A stretch of 46,924 nt of DNA from Anaerolineae bacterium. Lineage in GTDB: Bacteria; Chloroflexota; Anaerolineae; J102. The translations under genes and the position numbers were made by a program. Positions 10,538 to 18,745 of the stretch are shown one piece after another; the stretch's first letter is position 1; each line of letters starts with the position of its first letter. Below the pieces are notes generated by a model. The model was not told the DNA's origin and made no database searches. It saw only the letters and a program-made list of their open reading frames with translations. The stretch is from the NCBI GenBank assembly GCA_026991225.1, contig JALXCB010000112.1, positions 65,917-112,840 of the forward strand. The letters are read 5' to 3'.

Positions 10538-12052
10538 TCAACTAACAATAATGTTGGGGGACGAAGACCAATTTTTACTTTGCCCCAGCTCCACTTCCCA
10601 GATGGCCACATAATGCATCAATGCCAGAGGGCCGTATTTCTCTCGGTCGTATTTCTCAGACCATGTATCGAAAAGCCGGTATGCCACATAATGGAGCCAT
10701 TGCCAGAGCCTCGGACTGTTGACTCGCAAGTCGTACGTCAGGGGAAATCGAACGGCTTCTTCGACGAAGTAGCCTTTATATTCTCTTGTTTCTTTTCGTT
10801 TTATGTCCCAACGCAGAAGTTGATATTTCTGTAACTCATTTCGCACCCGCCAGAATGCTACCCTATCGTAATAACGTAAACCCTTTACGATAAATTCCTC
10901 ATACAATGTTTCCAATGATTGCGATTGCATTTCTCTTTGATATTGTTTGAAGAATGTGTAAGCGTTGAGCATCCTGACGCCGTCGGGATCACGCACCCCC
11001 CATTCGATGTAAGGCAAGGGAGCTTCTCCGAGATATCTTACTTTCACGGCCTTCAGATCGCTCTCTTTTCGCCTCGATGTCTCTTCCAAATGGCTCTCCA
11101 GATCGGGACGCCACCGGTTGAGGATGGAAAGGGCTTCCAGATGTTGGCGAATCTTGCTTCTTTCCGTTTCCTCTGTGATGAAAGAGAGTAACTCATCCAG
11201 AGCTTGCTTCACGCCGTCTCCCAGATCCTCTGTGCGCGCCAGCAGCAAGGCGGTGCGGGGATAGCCGCCGCTGATGCGATAGATGGTGTCGATTTGATTT
11301 TTGCCCTGCTCCCCCAATTGGTGATATGCAGGCGACTGGGCTAATTTCTCGAAGAGATCGTACAGCCCTTCCTCCCTATCTTTTTTCCCCACGGTCCTTT
11401 TACTCAAAGGCCCCAAAGAGATGTCTTTGCTTTGAATATTAAGATCGTGATGGGTGAAAAGAGGCGCCCGCCCCCGTCCGCTCATGACAATGACCCAACG
11501 CTTCTCTTCGACAATATGATTCAAAAGATAGGTTTCCAGGCCTTCGAGAAATGCCTGGGGAACATCGAAGAGCCCGTCCAATAGCCAGACGATGGTTTTG
11601 TCCGCCATTGCTCGTAGTTGGTTCATCAGCCATTGTGATTGTTCTGACAACTTGGCGTCTTCCGCGGTCAGCCCCTCAAACTCGCGGGTGATATCGCGCA
11701 ACAGATCCCGTAGTCCCCGCTCGTCATATTTTCGCGTTGTGTAAATCCGATTCCGCTCACTCCGATCATTTTTTCTCCGACTCGCCATGGATGTTGGCTG
11801 ATCGAAGTTAATATAAATCGAGATAATATCAGCCATATTGCTGTGGAGGACGGTGTGATGGATATGGCGCAAGAGCCAACTCTTGCCCACGCCCCGCTCT
11901 CCAGAAATGCGAATGGTGTGCTCGTCGACATTCTGGCGCTGTGAAACGGATTCGATGATTCCTTTGATCTCTTTAATTTCGTTTTTGCGATCGACAAAAA
12001 GATCTGGATCATACTGGGTAGGAATTTCAGTAGACGTGTTTCGATCTGGCAT
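10538..12052 (-). CDS. P-loop ATPase (STAND/AAA-like)
   Basis: The product has 504 residues. FVDRKNEIKEIKGII (about 19-33) precedes Walker A GERGVGKS (51-58). Walker B is IVWLLDGLFD, and RWVIVMSGRGRAPL looks like a sensor-1 strand. YRISGGYPRTALLLAR matches the GGxP turn of STAND ATPases. The C-terminal 150 residues, with YYDRVAFWRVRNELQKYQLL, look like a winged-helix domain plus helices; there are no TPRs. The start at 12052 (MPDRNTST) was chosen for AGGAGGAG directly upstream; the longer frame from 12358 overlaps the previous gene. It begins 16 bp after that gene ends, so the two are probably co-transcribed. Base composition is AT-richer than neighbouring metabolic genes. Confidence 0.8.
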   Translation of the reverse strand: MPDRNTSTEIPTQYDPDLFVDRKNEIKEIKGIIESVSQRQNVDEHTIRISGERGVGKSWLLRHIHHTVLHSNMADIISIYINFDQPTSMASRRKNDRSERNRIYTTRKYDERGLRDLLRDITREFEGLTAEDAKLSEQSQWLMNQLRAMADKTIVWLLDGLFDVPQAFLEGLETYLLNHIVEEKRWVIVMSGRGRAPLFTHHDLNIQSKDISLGPLSKRTVGKKDREEGLYDLFEKLAQSPAYHQLGEQGKNQIDTIYRISGGYPRTALLLARTEDLGDGVKQALDELLSFITEETERSKIRQHLEALSILNRWRPDLESHLEETSRRKESDLKAVKVRYLGEAPLPYIEWGVRDPDGVRMLNAYTFFKQYQREMQSQSLETLYEEFIVKGLRYYDRVAFWRVRNELQKYQLLRWDIKRKETREYKGYFVEEAVRFPLTYDLRVNSPRLWQWLHYVAYRLFDTWSEKYDREKYGPLALMHYVAIWEVELGQSKNWSSSPNIIVS

Positions 12053-12068
12053 GATCTCCTCCTGGTTT

Positions 12069-13289
12069 CTATGAACCCCAATGAAACGCTGCGCGATCTG
12101 GAAAAGCGGCCGTACTGGGAGAATCATTCCCGGATTTTTTGTGTCGATAGCGCTCCTCCAGACGTCGGACATCCTTTTCCCCAAAAAGATCCAGGGGGTT
12201 ATGAGAGCGACTATGTTCGATGAAAAGACGATGAACCAGCCACAACACCTCCCGGGGCGTGGAGGGCGAGGCCATGTGCGCCAACCGTCGGTCCAGGTCT
12301 TCCAATTCGATCTCTGCCAGCGCGTCCAGGGAATCAAAGCGTCCCTGACTGGCGACATAAAGCCTACGGCGCAGCATCTCCACCAACATCCCGGACGTCC
12401 ATTGCAAATGGGCCTCGGGCCATGGCATTTCCAGCATTCGAAAATCGGGCCGGATCATCTCGGGAGCAAAGACCTTGACGTAGATGGGCGCGCGGAAGAA
12501 CTCCCGGAAACCAGTCAACCAGCGTGCCAACCAGCGCGCGCCCTCCCGTTCCCCTTCCCTCCGGTTGGTCTCGGAATAGGCGTCCACGCCGTCCACCAGG
12601 ATATGGATGGCCCGATAACCGAAATGGTCATGAAGGATTTCGAAGAGAGCATGCAATGACCGCCACGCGATAGACGCGTCCGGAGAGACTCGATGGGCTT
12701 CGATGCGAGCAATGACATGATGCAGCCGCTTCTGGGAGGGGGGGAGAAAGCCTCTCCTCAAGGCAGGAGGCAGCAAACTGGCCAATGTCGCTTCCCAGGG
12801 ACCTTCTTTCCATTGCGTCAAAATCCAGCCCAGTTCAGGTTGCGTGCGCCAGAGGAGGAGACTTAGCGTCTTTTGCATTGTATCAGGAAGCGTTAGGAAG
12901 CGTTGAGGAAATGTCAGGAGGATGGTCAAGATGGCGTTCGTTGTGGCATACGTCAACGCCCGGCCATGCGCTTCGAAATCGGATGGGGGAAACGCGTCCC
13001 AATGTTTGGGCAGCACATAAGGAATGGCGAAGAACGCGTAAAGGCTGCGGAGACTGTGCCATGTGGCGTAGAGACGTAAAGCTGTTTTCCCGCCGCCCAC
13101 AGGAGCGAAGATCAAAGCGTCCCCAGGCTCCCATATGCGCGCCAATCCTTCGTGGACCACCGTATATTGCAACAAGTGGGGATCCGACGCGGACTCGAGA
13201 TGGACAAAGGGATCGAACTGAAGCCCAACGTCCTGCAACCATGCCTGTAGCTTCCAGGCGTGATCAACAACGGGCGCCTCGATTGTCAT
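12069..13289 (-). CDS. P-loop ATPase with intact Walker A
   Basis: The product has 406 residues. FDPFVHLESASDPHLLQY leads into a P-loop APVGGGKTA (about 62-70, lysine 68) and Walker B AIHILVDGVDAYSE (about 227-240). It then has YVKVFAPEMIRPDF and a helical C-terminus. The motifs align in order with those of the gene at 13517-14878, so the two look paralogous, but only this one keeps the Walker lysine. The start at 13289 (MTIEAPVVDH) was chosen for GAGG 6 nt upstream and because the family similarity starts there; an upstream reading from 13478 adds a low-quality tail. Its exact role is unknown; context suggests a part of the ATPase relay here. Confidence 0.75.
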   Translation of the reverse strand: MTIEAPVVDHAWKLQAWLQDVGLQFDPFVHLESASDPHLLQYTVVHEGLARIWEPGDALIFAPVGGGKTALRLYATWHSLRSLYAFFAIPYVLPKHWDAFPPSDFEAHGRALTYATTNAILTILLTFPQRFLTLPDTMQKTLSLLLWRTQPELGWILTQWKEGPWEATLASLLPPALRRGFLPPSQKRLHHVIARIEAHRVSPDASIAWRSLHALFEILHDHFGYRAIHILVDGVDAYSETNRREGEREGARWLARWLTGFREFFRAPIYVKVFAPEMIRPDFRMLEMPWPEAHLQWTSGMLVEMLRRRLYVASQGRFDSLDALAEIELEDLDRRLAHMASPSTPREVLWLVHRLFIEHSRSHNPLDLFGEKDVRRLEERYRHKKSGNDSPSTAAFPDRAAFHWGS

Positions 13290-13516
13290 AGAAACCTCAA
13301 GGACGTCATTCGAAATAAGGCCCAAAGGAAAGAAAAAAGTCTCAAGCGGGAGCCGCCAGCCCTTAAAGCCGGCCCTTTGGCGTTGCGCCTCCTGCTCCAT
13401 TGCATGAGACTTATCCTGAAATTGGGGAGAAAAGTGTATTTTTAATTTACCAAATTGATTCGTAGAAAAGTTATACAAAATCTCTGCTAGAACCTCACAA
13501 CTTCCTCACAGAACGA
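13290..13516. other. Gap inside the ATPase cluster, possible internal promoter
   Basis: This 227-bp gap is the only break of over 200 bp in the cluster. On the minus strand an AT-rich patch (TTGTGA, then TATAAC 19 bp on, followed by AATTAAAAATAC) could initiate transcription of the three downstream ATPases and the radical SAM gene. No gene was seen. Confidence 0.3.
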
Positions 13517-14878
13517 CTATCGAGTACGGGCGAGACGCACACCGCGGCCGCGTTCGGTGATGAGGAAAATGGGATGGTGGGGATCGGGTTCGATGGCCTG
13601 TCGCAGCCGCCAGATCACCGTCTCCATCGTCCCTTCCCATCCATACGTCGCTTCGCCCGGCCGATAAGCCTGTGTGAACAACTCCTTTCGGCTGCATATC
13701 TCGCCATCTCGAACATAGAGATATTCCAACACTCGATAAAGACTCTCGGAAAGGCCTTTGATCTCCAACGAGCCAACCCAGACCCGCTTATCCGGGGTAA
13801 TGCGCAGGCGAGGAGCAAGTTGGCGGCGGATCCGCCGCCAACTTGCGATGGACAGGGGACGCTCCCCTCCTTCCTCCAGATAGATGCGATAGAGATCCCC
13901 TGTCCATCGCAGCCAGCGGCGGGGATTGCCGCCGCCATAACGCTGCAACCATGTCACCACATCAGGCGCATCGCAAAGGTCTATCAGTTTGGTGACGCGG
14001 CCTTCGCTGGCCAAAGCCAGACGCAATGCCACTATGTCCGTCAGATCATCCATATCCCATTGCAGCTCGAATTCCACCACCCGCCGCGTATTGACGGCAT
14101 GGGTGCGGGTGAGAAACCGTCGCCAGCGTAAGGGAGCGGCCATTTTGAAAGCAAATCCCGGTTGATCGAAGTAGGCCAGGGTGGAAAAGAATCGTTGCAG
14201 CGCTCCCTGGATTACAGCATCATCCAGATCAAGATCCGCCTCCCATCGCTCGAAGCCATCCACGAACACCCAGACGCCCTGAACGCCCGCCCGTTTCACC
14301 ACCTCCACCAACCGTCGGATGGCTTGCGTCAGGGGGAATAGCCGTACGGTCTCAGGCGGCAAAAGCAAATCTCCTTCCGGCCTATTCAGGGTCCGCAGCC
14401 AGGCCCGGGAGGCCTCAGGGGCCTCTTCGTGCAATTGCATCAGTTCGACATCCAACAAAGGGGAGGCAAAGGCGAGGATGAAAGCCGAAAGGTAAGCCTG
14501 GCCCCACGCTGGTAGGGCCTCACGCCGCCGGGGCTCCCACGCAAAATACTGCAGCGCGCCCAGGGCCACGCTCTCCAACAATGTCCGTCGCCATGTCATC
14601 TGCGTCCGTCTTTCATCCCCCTCCGGCGGATTGGGCCGCCAATCGACGGGGAGCCATAATGCGGCCTTTTTATGGTGCGACAGGCTCCGGCGTTTCAACA
14701 TCCTCAGCATGGCGCTACGCCCGCCACCAGCCTCACTGTAAATCACCACAGAGCCTGGCCCGGCCATCAAAGCTTCATCTTGTGGAGAATGAAACGCGCG
14801 CGGCAACCAGGGCTCATCTTCGGCCCGTAGCGCGGCAAAAGCCTGCAAGCCAGGAGGGAGGATATCAACACCAATCAT
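13517..14878 (-). CDS. P-loop pseudo-ATPase fused to OmpR/PhoB-type winged helix
   Basis: The product has 453 residues. The P-loop position reads SEAGGGRSA (about 48-56), with Arg where Walker A needs Lys. Walker B is retained (VWVFVDGFERWE, 202-213). Motif order matches the ATPase at 12069-13289. The last 95 residues (about 358-452) form a transcriptional-regulator winged helix: SLEIKGLSESLYRVLEYLY, then VIWRLRQAIE as recognition helix and FLITERGRGVRLA as the wing. No receiver domain is present, so it looks like a one-component regulator gated by nucleotide binding or by partners. The ATG overlaps the end of the upstream membrane gene by 14 bp; no strong ribosome site exists, so coupling is likely. 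Confidence 0.78.
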   Translation of the reverse strand: MIGVDILPPGLQAFAALRAEDEPWLPRAFHSPQDEALMAGPGSVVIYSEAGGGRSAMLRMLKRRSLSHHKKAALWLPVDWRPNPPEGDERRTQMTWRRTLLESVALGALQYFAWEPRRREALPAWGQAYLSAFILAFASPLLDVELMQLHEEAPEASRAWLRTLNRPEGDLLLPPETVRLFPLTQAIRRLVEVVKRAGVQGVWVFVDGFERWEADLDLDDAVIQGALQRFFSTLAYFDQPGFAFKMAAPLRWRRFLTRTHAVNTRRVVEFELQWDMDDLTDIVALRLALASEGRVTKLIDLCDAPDVVTWLQRYGGGNPRRWLRWTGDLYRIYLEEGGERPLSIASWRRIRRQLAPRLRITPDKRVWVGSLEIKGLSESLYRVLEYLYVRDGEICSRKELFTQAYRPGEATYGWEGTMETVIWRLRQAIEPDPHHPIFLITERGRGVRLARTR

Positions 14879-17087
14879 ACGTGGATTCCATCTTGCGAAT
14901 GGCTGCGCAAATATCCGCTTTCGTCAATTGCTTCTCAACGATATCTGGGGGCATGGCGTCTTGGGGGCTGAGGGCGACATGATGTTGCAACGCCAGACGC
15001 ACGGCCTGGATAAGCGCGCGGGGCGGCGCGTCCTGCACCAACGCGAAGTCAAGAAGCAGCGTGCGGGCCTCCTCGGTCAAGGTGAGCTCATTACGTAGGT
15101 AATCAAGACGATTGTCAAGCAATCCATTCAAATCTTCGCGATTCCAGACCAGTTCACCTTGAGGGCAGCAGAAGGACGGCGGCTGGGGAGCGATGAATTT
15201 GAGATACACGCTCTCTTTCTGTAACGCTTTGGCCAAAGGTAACATCTCCTGGAGAACGAGCGATGGCATAGGCTCATCCCATTCTATCATCACATGGGTT
15301 GCGTTTAGACCGACGGGGCGAGCAGATGCCAGACGCAACATCCAGGAAAAAGGCGGCTGGTTCCCGGACAACGCCAGGGGAAACGCTTCCAGACGGGCCC
15401 TCAGGCTCCTGCCCGTCTTGGTGCGTTCCAGATCGATGCCCAAACTGGCAAGCCAGGCGTAAATTGCTGCGAGATCGCCGAATCGCCAGAACAACAACTG
15501 CGCGACCACATGCTGCGCCTCATAGGGAAGATCGAGGAAAGCTGTGGGGCCATTGAAATACTTCGGTGATTCCCGTTCTGGATCCAGGATCGCTCCCCAT
15601 GTATCTACAAGCACATACAGTAACTGCTCCAGAATGGAAAATCGCGTCAGTTGTGACGGCGCAGCTTCTAAAGCGAGATAGAGAGGCAACGCCTTTTTCT
15701 CAAGCTGATTTTCCTTAAGCAGATGAAAAGTATAGTATGCCAGAGAGGTGCGTCCGCTTCCCGGTCCGCCTTGAATCCAACCCATGCGCTTTCCTTCCAT
15801 GAGTTGCATGATACGTGGCCTCTTATAATAAACCTTCGGCAGATAAGGCTCCCATTCTGCACAGGCCACGGCGAAAGGGTTGGATGGACTCCCCAACCAT
15901 GCAAGAACCTGGTCATCATCGACAGGCTCGACCCTCGAGGCCCCAGGAAGAGAAAAATCATACAACGGCTCCTTCACAACGTCGGAGAACTCGTCTCGTT
16001 CCCGCAGCCTCGGGTGTCGAAGCAGGCGACGATAAGTAGCCACCTTCAATATTTGTTCCTTCCATTCTTGTTTCTTTTCTTCGACTTGCTGGTCCAACCC
16101 TAGTTCGATCAGCGCCACCGCCCATTCTCGCACCAAAACGTCATATTCCTGCCAAAGCCACAAGATGGCGTTCAGACGCTCATCCGTCCCCAGCGAATCC
16201 GCTCGTCCGTCCCTGGTTTCCCATAATGCTTTGATCGTCTTCCATTTACAGCATACCTCCTGATCATCACGATCTTTATCTCTTGACGCCTTCTCCAGCT
16301 CCAGCAATATATCGATCCTTTCCATAATCTGCACACGATATTTCTCTAGCCCTTCCGCCCATAAGAATTCACGCGCCAGTATATCAATTTGAGTTAGCAC
16401 GACAAGTATCCACTGGTCTTTGTGTTGCTTAAGTAGTTGGTTGTGCAAAAATTTTGTTTTTTTATCCACGATATGATCTTGGCTTTCAATTTCCTTTTTT
16501 AAGTCCAGCCAATGATCAATAATCTGAATAGGCTGAGATACGCCACGATCTTCGATTTTCCTCAAACGTTCTTGCCAGATAAGATTTTGTTCCCGTCGTT
16601 TATATTCAATATACCATTGAGCTAAACCCACAAGAAAGGCAAATGCACTCCACACCAGCCCCAAATCCCCAAACCATGTCTGCGTCATCTGCACCCGACA
16701 CGCCCGCACCTCTTCGGAAGCGTTCCCTATGTCAACGAACAGTGGAGGCCCGCCGAAGCCGCGAACCAACATCGATGTCACGGCCAATGCGCTCCCCAGA
16801 ACGATGAAATCGTAAGGCAACAGCTCGTCACCGCCAAACCGCACCAGCAAGGCAAAATAGCCCAGGAGCAGCGTCACAGACAGGATTCCAATCGCCAATT
16901 GAATGAAATCGCTCTGTGGCCTAACCGCACACACCCCATACCCAAACACGCCTACGCCCAAAAATACCGCGCCTACCCAAATGAATACTTTTATCCCATT
17001 CACCAGGCCCGGCGGATAACACTGCTCGATTCGTCGTCGCCAATTTGGCTCATCAGGATTGAAATCTGAATGATTTTCTGGCGCCAT
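14865..17087 (-). CDS. Membrane-anchored P-loop protein with GR[ST] Walker A
   Basis: The product has 740 residues. There are four probable membrane helices at about 31-54, 61-83, 92-110 and 142-160. A charged helical, coiled-coil-like region covers about 165-370. A P-loop GGPGSGRTS (440-448) has Arg in place of the Walker lysine, and ATHVMIEWDEPMP (about 596-608) is Walker B-like. The layout suggests a membrane sensor whose soluble part is a degenerate ATPase related to the two following genes. It is first in the minus-strand cluster and overlaps the wHTH gene by 14 bp. Parts of the coding region (about 16250-16600) are clearly AT-richer than the neighbouring metabolic genes, hinting at acquisition by transfer. 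Function unknown. Confidence 0.75.
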   Translation of the reverse strand: MAPENHSDFNPDEPNWRRRIEQCYPPGLVNGIKVFIWVGAVFLGVGVFGYGVCAVRPQSDFIQLAIGILSVTLLLGYFALLVRFGGDELLPYDFIVLGSALAVTSMLVRGFGGPPLFVDIGNASEEVRACRVQMTQTWFGDLGLVWSAFAFLVGLAQWYIEYKRREQNLIWQERLRKIEDRGVSQPIQIIDHWLDLKKEIESQDHIVDKKTKFLHNQLLKQHKDQWILVVLTQIDILAREFLWAEGLEKYRVQIMERIDILLELEKASRDKDRDDQEVCCKWKTIKALWETRDGRADSLGTDERLNAILWLWQEYDVLVREWAVALIELGLDQQVEEKKQEWKEQILKVATYRRLLRHPRLRERDEFSDVVKEPLYDFSLPGASRVEPVDDDQVLAWLGSPSNPFAVACAEWEPYLPKVYYKRPRIMQLMEGKRMGWIQGGPGSGRTSLAYYTFHLLKENQLEKKALPLYLALEAAPSQLTRFSILEQLLYVLVDTWGAILDPERESPKYFNGPTAFLDLPYEAQHVVAQLLFWRFGDLAAIYAWLASLGIDLERTKTGRSLRARLEAFPLALSGNQPPFSWMLRLASARPVGLNATHVMIEWDEPMPSLVLQEMLPLAKALQKESVYLKFIAPQPPSFCCPQGELVWNREDLNGLLDNRLDYLRNELTLTEEARTLLLDFALVQDAPPRALIQAVRLALQHHVALSPQDAMPPDIVEKQLTKADICAAIRKMESTYDWC

Positions 17088-17102
17088 AAGTTATGCCCAA
17101 AG

Positions 17103-17132
17103 ATAACAAGAGTCAGGTGAGTAACAAGACAA
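17103..17132 (-). promoter_or_regulatory. Weak candidate promoter for the ATPase cluster
   Basis: Read on the minus strand: TTGTCT, 18 bp, TGTTAT, about 15 nt before the ATG at 17087. Each box matches the sigma-70 consensus at 4 of 6 positions, so this is only suggestive. Confidence 0.28.
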
Positions 17133-17287
17133 GTGCTCATGTGTGCTTTGCAAGTTTATTGTACACACTTCCAGACATAACGGCAAACTCCCGACGTTTA
17201 CCTTTTTCCCTCAATTTCTTCCCATGCGGCAATTTCAATATGAATGACGCATCAAGTGCGGTGGCGGCCTCGCTGGCGCCCAGCATG

Positions 17288-17321
17288 AGCCCTGGAAGGT
17301 CTGCGCAGACCTCCCAGGGCT
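17288..17321. repeat. 34-bp near-perfect palindrome between divergent genes
   Basis: AGCCCTGG-A-AGGTCTGC reads back on the other strand with one mismatched pair. It sits in the 304-bp gap (17088-17391) between the ATPase cluster and an FAD oxidoreductase. It could be an operator, a transcription barrier or a dispersed palindrome; only one copy is in the window. The rest of the gap shows no gene. Confidence 0.6.
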
Positions 17322-17356
17322 GAGTGAAGCGCGCCAAAGCCGCCTACCCCTCCCCC

Positions 17357-17385
17357 TTGACCATTCCCGCCCGAACCGGTATGAT
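17357..17385 (+). promoter_or_regulatory. Sigma-70-like promoter for a leaderless transcript
   Basis: TTGACC at 17357-17362, exactly 17 bp, then TATGAT at 17380-17385. The -10 box ends 6 nt before the ATG at 17392, so the expected start of transcription is the A of the start codon. There is no Shine-Dalgarno. Confidence 0.72.
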
Positions 17386-17391
17386 ACCCCC

Positions 17392-18558
17392 ATGCCTCGC
17401 ATCCTCATCATCGGCGGCGGCATCATCGGCGTCGCCTCCGCCTACTTTCTGGGCAAAGCCGGTTTCGAAGTCCACCTGCTGGAGCGGGAAATCACCCTCG
17501 GCGCGCTGACCACCGCGGCCTCGCTGCAGGCTGTACGCGCTCAGTTCGCCGACCCCGTGAACATCGCGTTCATGAAGGAAAGCCTGGGCTTCTATGAGAC
17601 CTTCGCCCAGCAGCTCGACCTGCCCGGCTACGACATCGGCTTCCACCAGCAAGGCTATCTTTTCGTCACCAGCGATGAGACTACCGCGGCCCGCCAGCGT
17701 CAGCGCGTCGCCTTCCAGTGCGCTCACGGCCTGGCGGACGTCGAATACCTGGAAGGCGAGGACCTGCACCGCCGCTTCCCCTATCTGGCCGAGGAGGCCC
17801 TCGCCGCCACCTTCCGTCAGCGGGATGGCTGGATCTCGGCCCACGAGGCCCTGCTGGGCTTTCGTCAGGCCGCCCGCCGCTACGACGTGCGCATCCATCT
17901 CAAAACCGAGGTTCTGAGCCTGATCGTCCGGGGCGGGCAGGTGGTCGGGGTCCGCACCCCGGCCGGGGATTGGGAGGCGGACGCGGTGGTCCTGGCCGCG
18001 GGCCCCTTCACCGCCCAACTCGCCCGCACTGCGGGGGTCGATTTGCCTCTGCAGCCCGTCCGCCGCCACCGCGTCGTCATCGGCGAGCACGACGCCATCC
18101 CCTACTGGGCGCCCATGACCATCGATGAGGACACGGGCGCGCACTGGCGGCCTGAAGGGCCGGGCGCAGCTCTGGCCTGGGCCGAACCCGAACCCCCTTC
18201 GCCGCCCCAACGCCACGTCAGCCCCGACCCCAACTTCACCTTCCGGGTCATGGAAGGCGTCTATCGCCTCAATCCCTTCTGGCTGGACGTGGCCGAGACC
18301 CTGACCCGAGACAATATCTTCCTCCACGCCGGCCAATACACTGTCTCGCCCGACCACAACCCCCTCATCGGCCCCGTGCCCGACCGTCCGGGGTTGTGGG
18401 TCATCAGCGGCTTCAGTGGGCATGGCGTCATGGCCGCGCCCGCCAGCGCCCGTCTCCTGGCCGACCTGCTCTCCGGCCACATTCCTCTGGCCGAAAACCC
18501 TTACGCCGTGGATCGTCCGGGCCTGGAAGCTGCCGAGGGAGAGAAGATGGTGTTGTAA
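17392..18558 (+). CDS. FAD-dependent oxidoreductase (DAO family)
   Basis: The 388-residue flavoprotein belongs to the D-amino-acid/sarcosine oxidase/HcnC-like group. The N-terminus RILIIGGGIIGVASAYFL holds the GxGxxG dinucleotide fold, followed by the acidic end of strand 2 (VHLLERE). C-terminal signatures are YTVSPDHNPLIGPVPDRPGLWV and SGFSGHGVMAAPASARL, the flavin-contacting block of the family. It probably oxidises a secondary amine or imino acid (sarcosine, proline, glycine or opine-like); the substrate is not evident. The start codon follows a -10 box by 6 nt, and no ribosome site exists, so the message is probably leaderless. The next gene is 187 bp away across repeats. Confidence 0.88.
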   Translation: MPRILIIGGGIIGVASAYFLGKAGFEVHLLEREITLGALTTAASLQAVRAQFADPVNIAFMKESLGFYETFAQQLDLPGYDIGFHQQGYLFVTSDETTAARQRQRVAFQCAHGLADVEYLEGEDLHRRFPYLAEEALAATFRQRDGWISAHEALLGFRQAARRYDVRIHLKTEVLSLIVRGGQVVGVRTPAGDWEADAVVLAAGPFTAQLARTAGVDLPLQPVRRHRVVIGEHDAIPYWAPMTIDEDTGAHWRPEGPGAALAWAEPEPPSPPQRHVSPDPNFTFRVMEGVYRLNPFWLDVAETLTRDNIFLHAGQYTVSPDHNPLIGPVPDRPGLWVISGFSGHGVMAAPASARLLADLLSGHIPLAENPYAVDRPGLEAAEGEKMVL

Positions 18559-18615
18559 GCTGCGATGACCCTGATTGCAAAAATCTCCTGTCCGCCTCAT
18601 TGGCGCGGTTATTCA

Positions 18616-18735
18616 AGCCCGTGAAACGTGATGCGTAATGCGTAAGGTTTTCACGTTTCACGTTTTCACGCATCACTTGCTTTGCTGCCCCGGCCGACGT
18701 TGGTTCGGCCGACTTTTGTAAGCAACTCCGACTCT
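18616..18735. repeat. GTAATGCG/TTTCACG inverted heptamer array
   Basis: The left arm has GATGCGTAATGCGTAAGG-like units and the right arm has TTTCACGTTTTCACGCATCAC-like units, so the arms are roughly inverse. A second hairpin follows (CGGCCGAC/GTTCGGCCG). Relatives lie at 20099-20222, 29118-29200 and 44880-45007. Confidence 0.65.
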
Positions 18736-18745
18736 GCAACCGTCC

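Noticed and set aside
17137-17337. Small minus-strand frame (66 codons) upstream of the ATPase cluster
   Set aside because: It runs through the 34-bp palindrome, has no ribosome site and no known motif.
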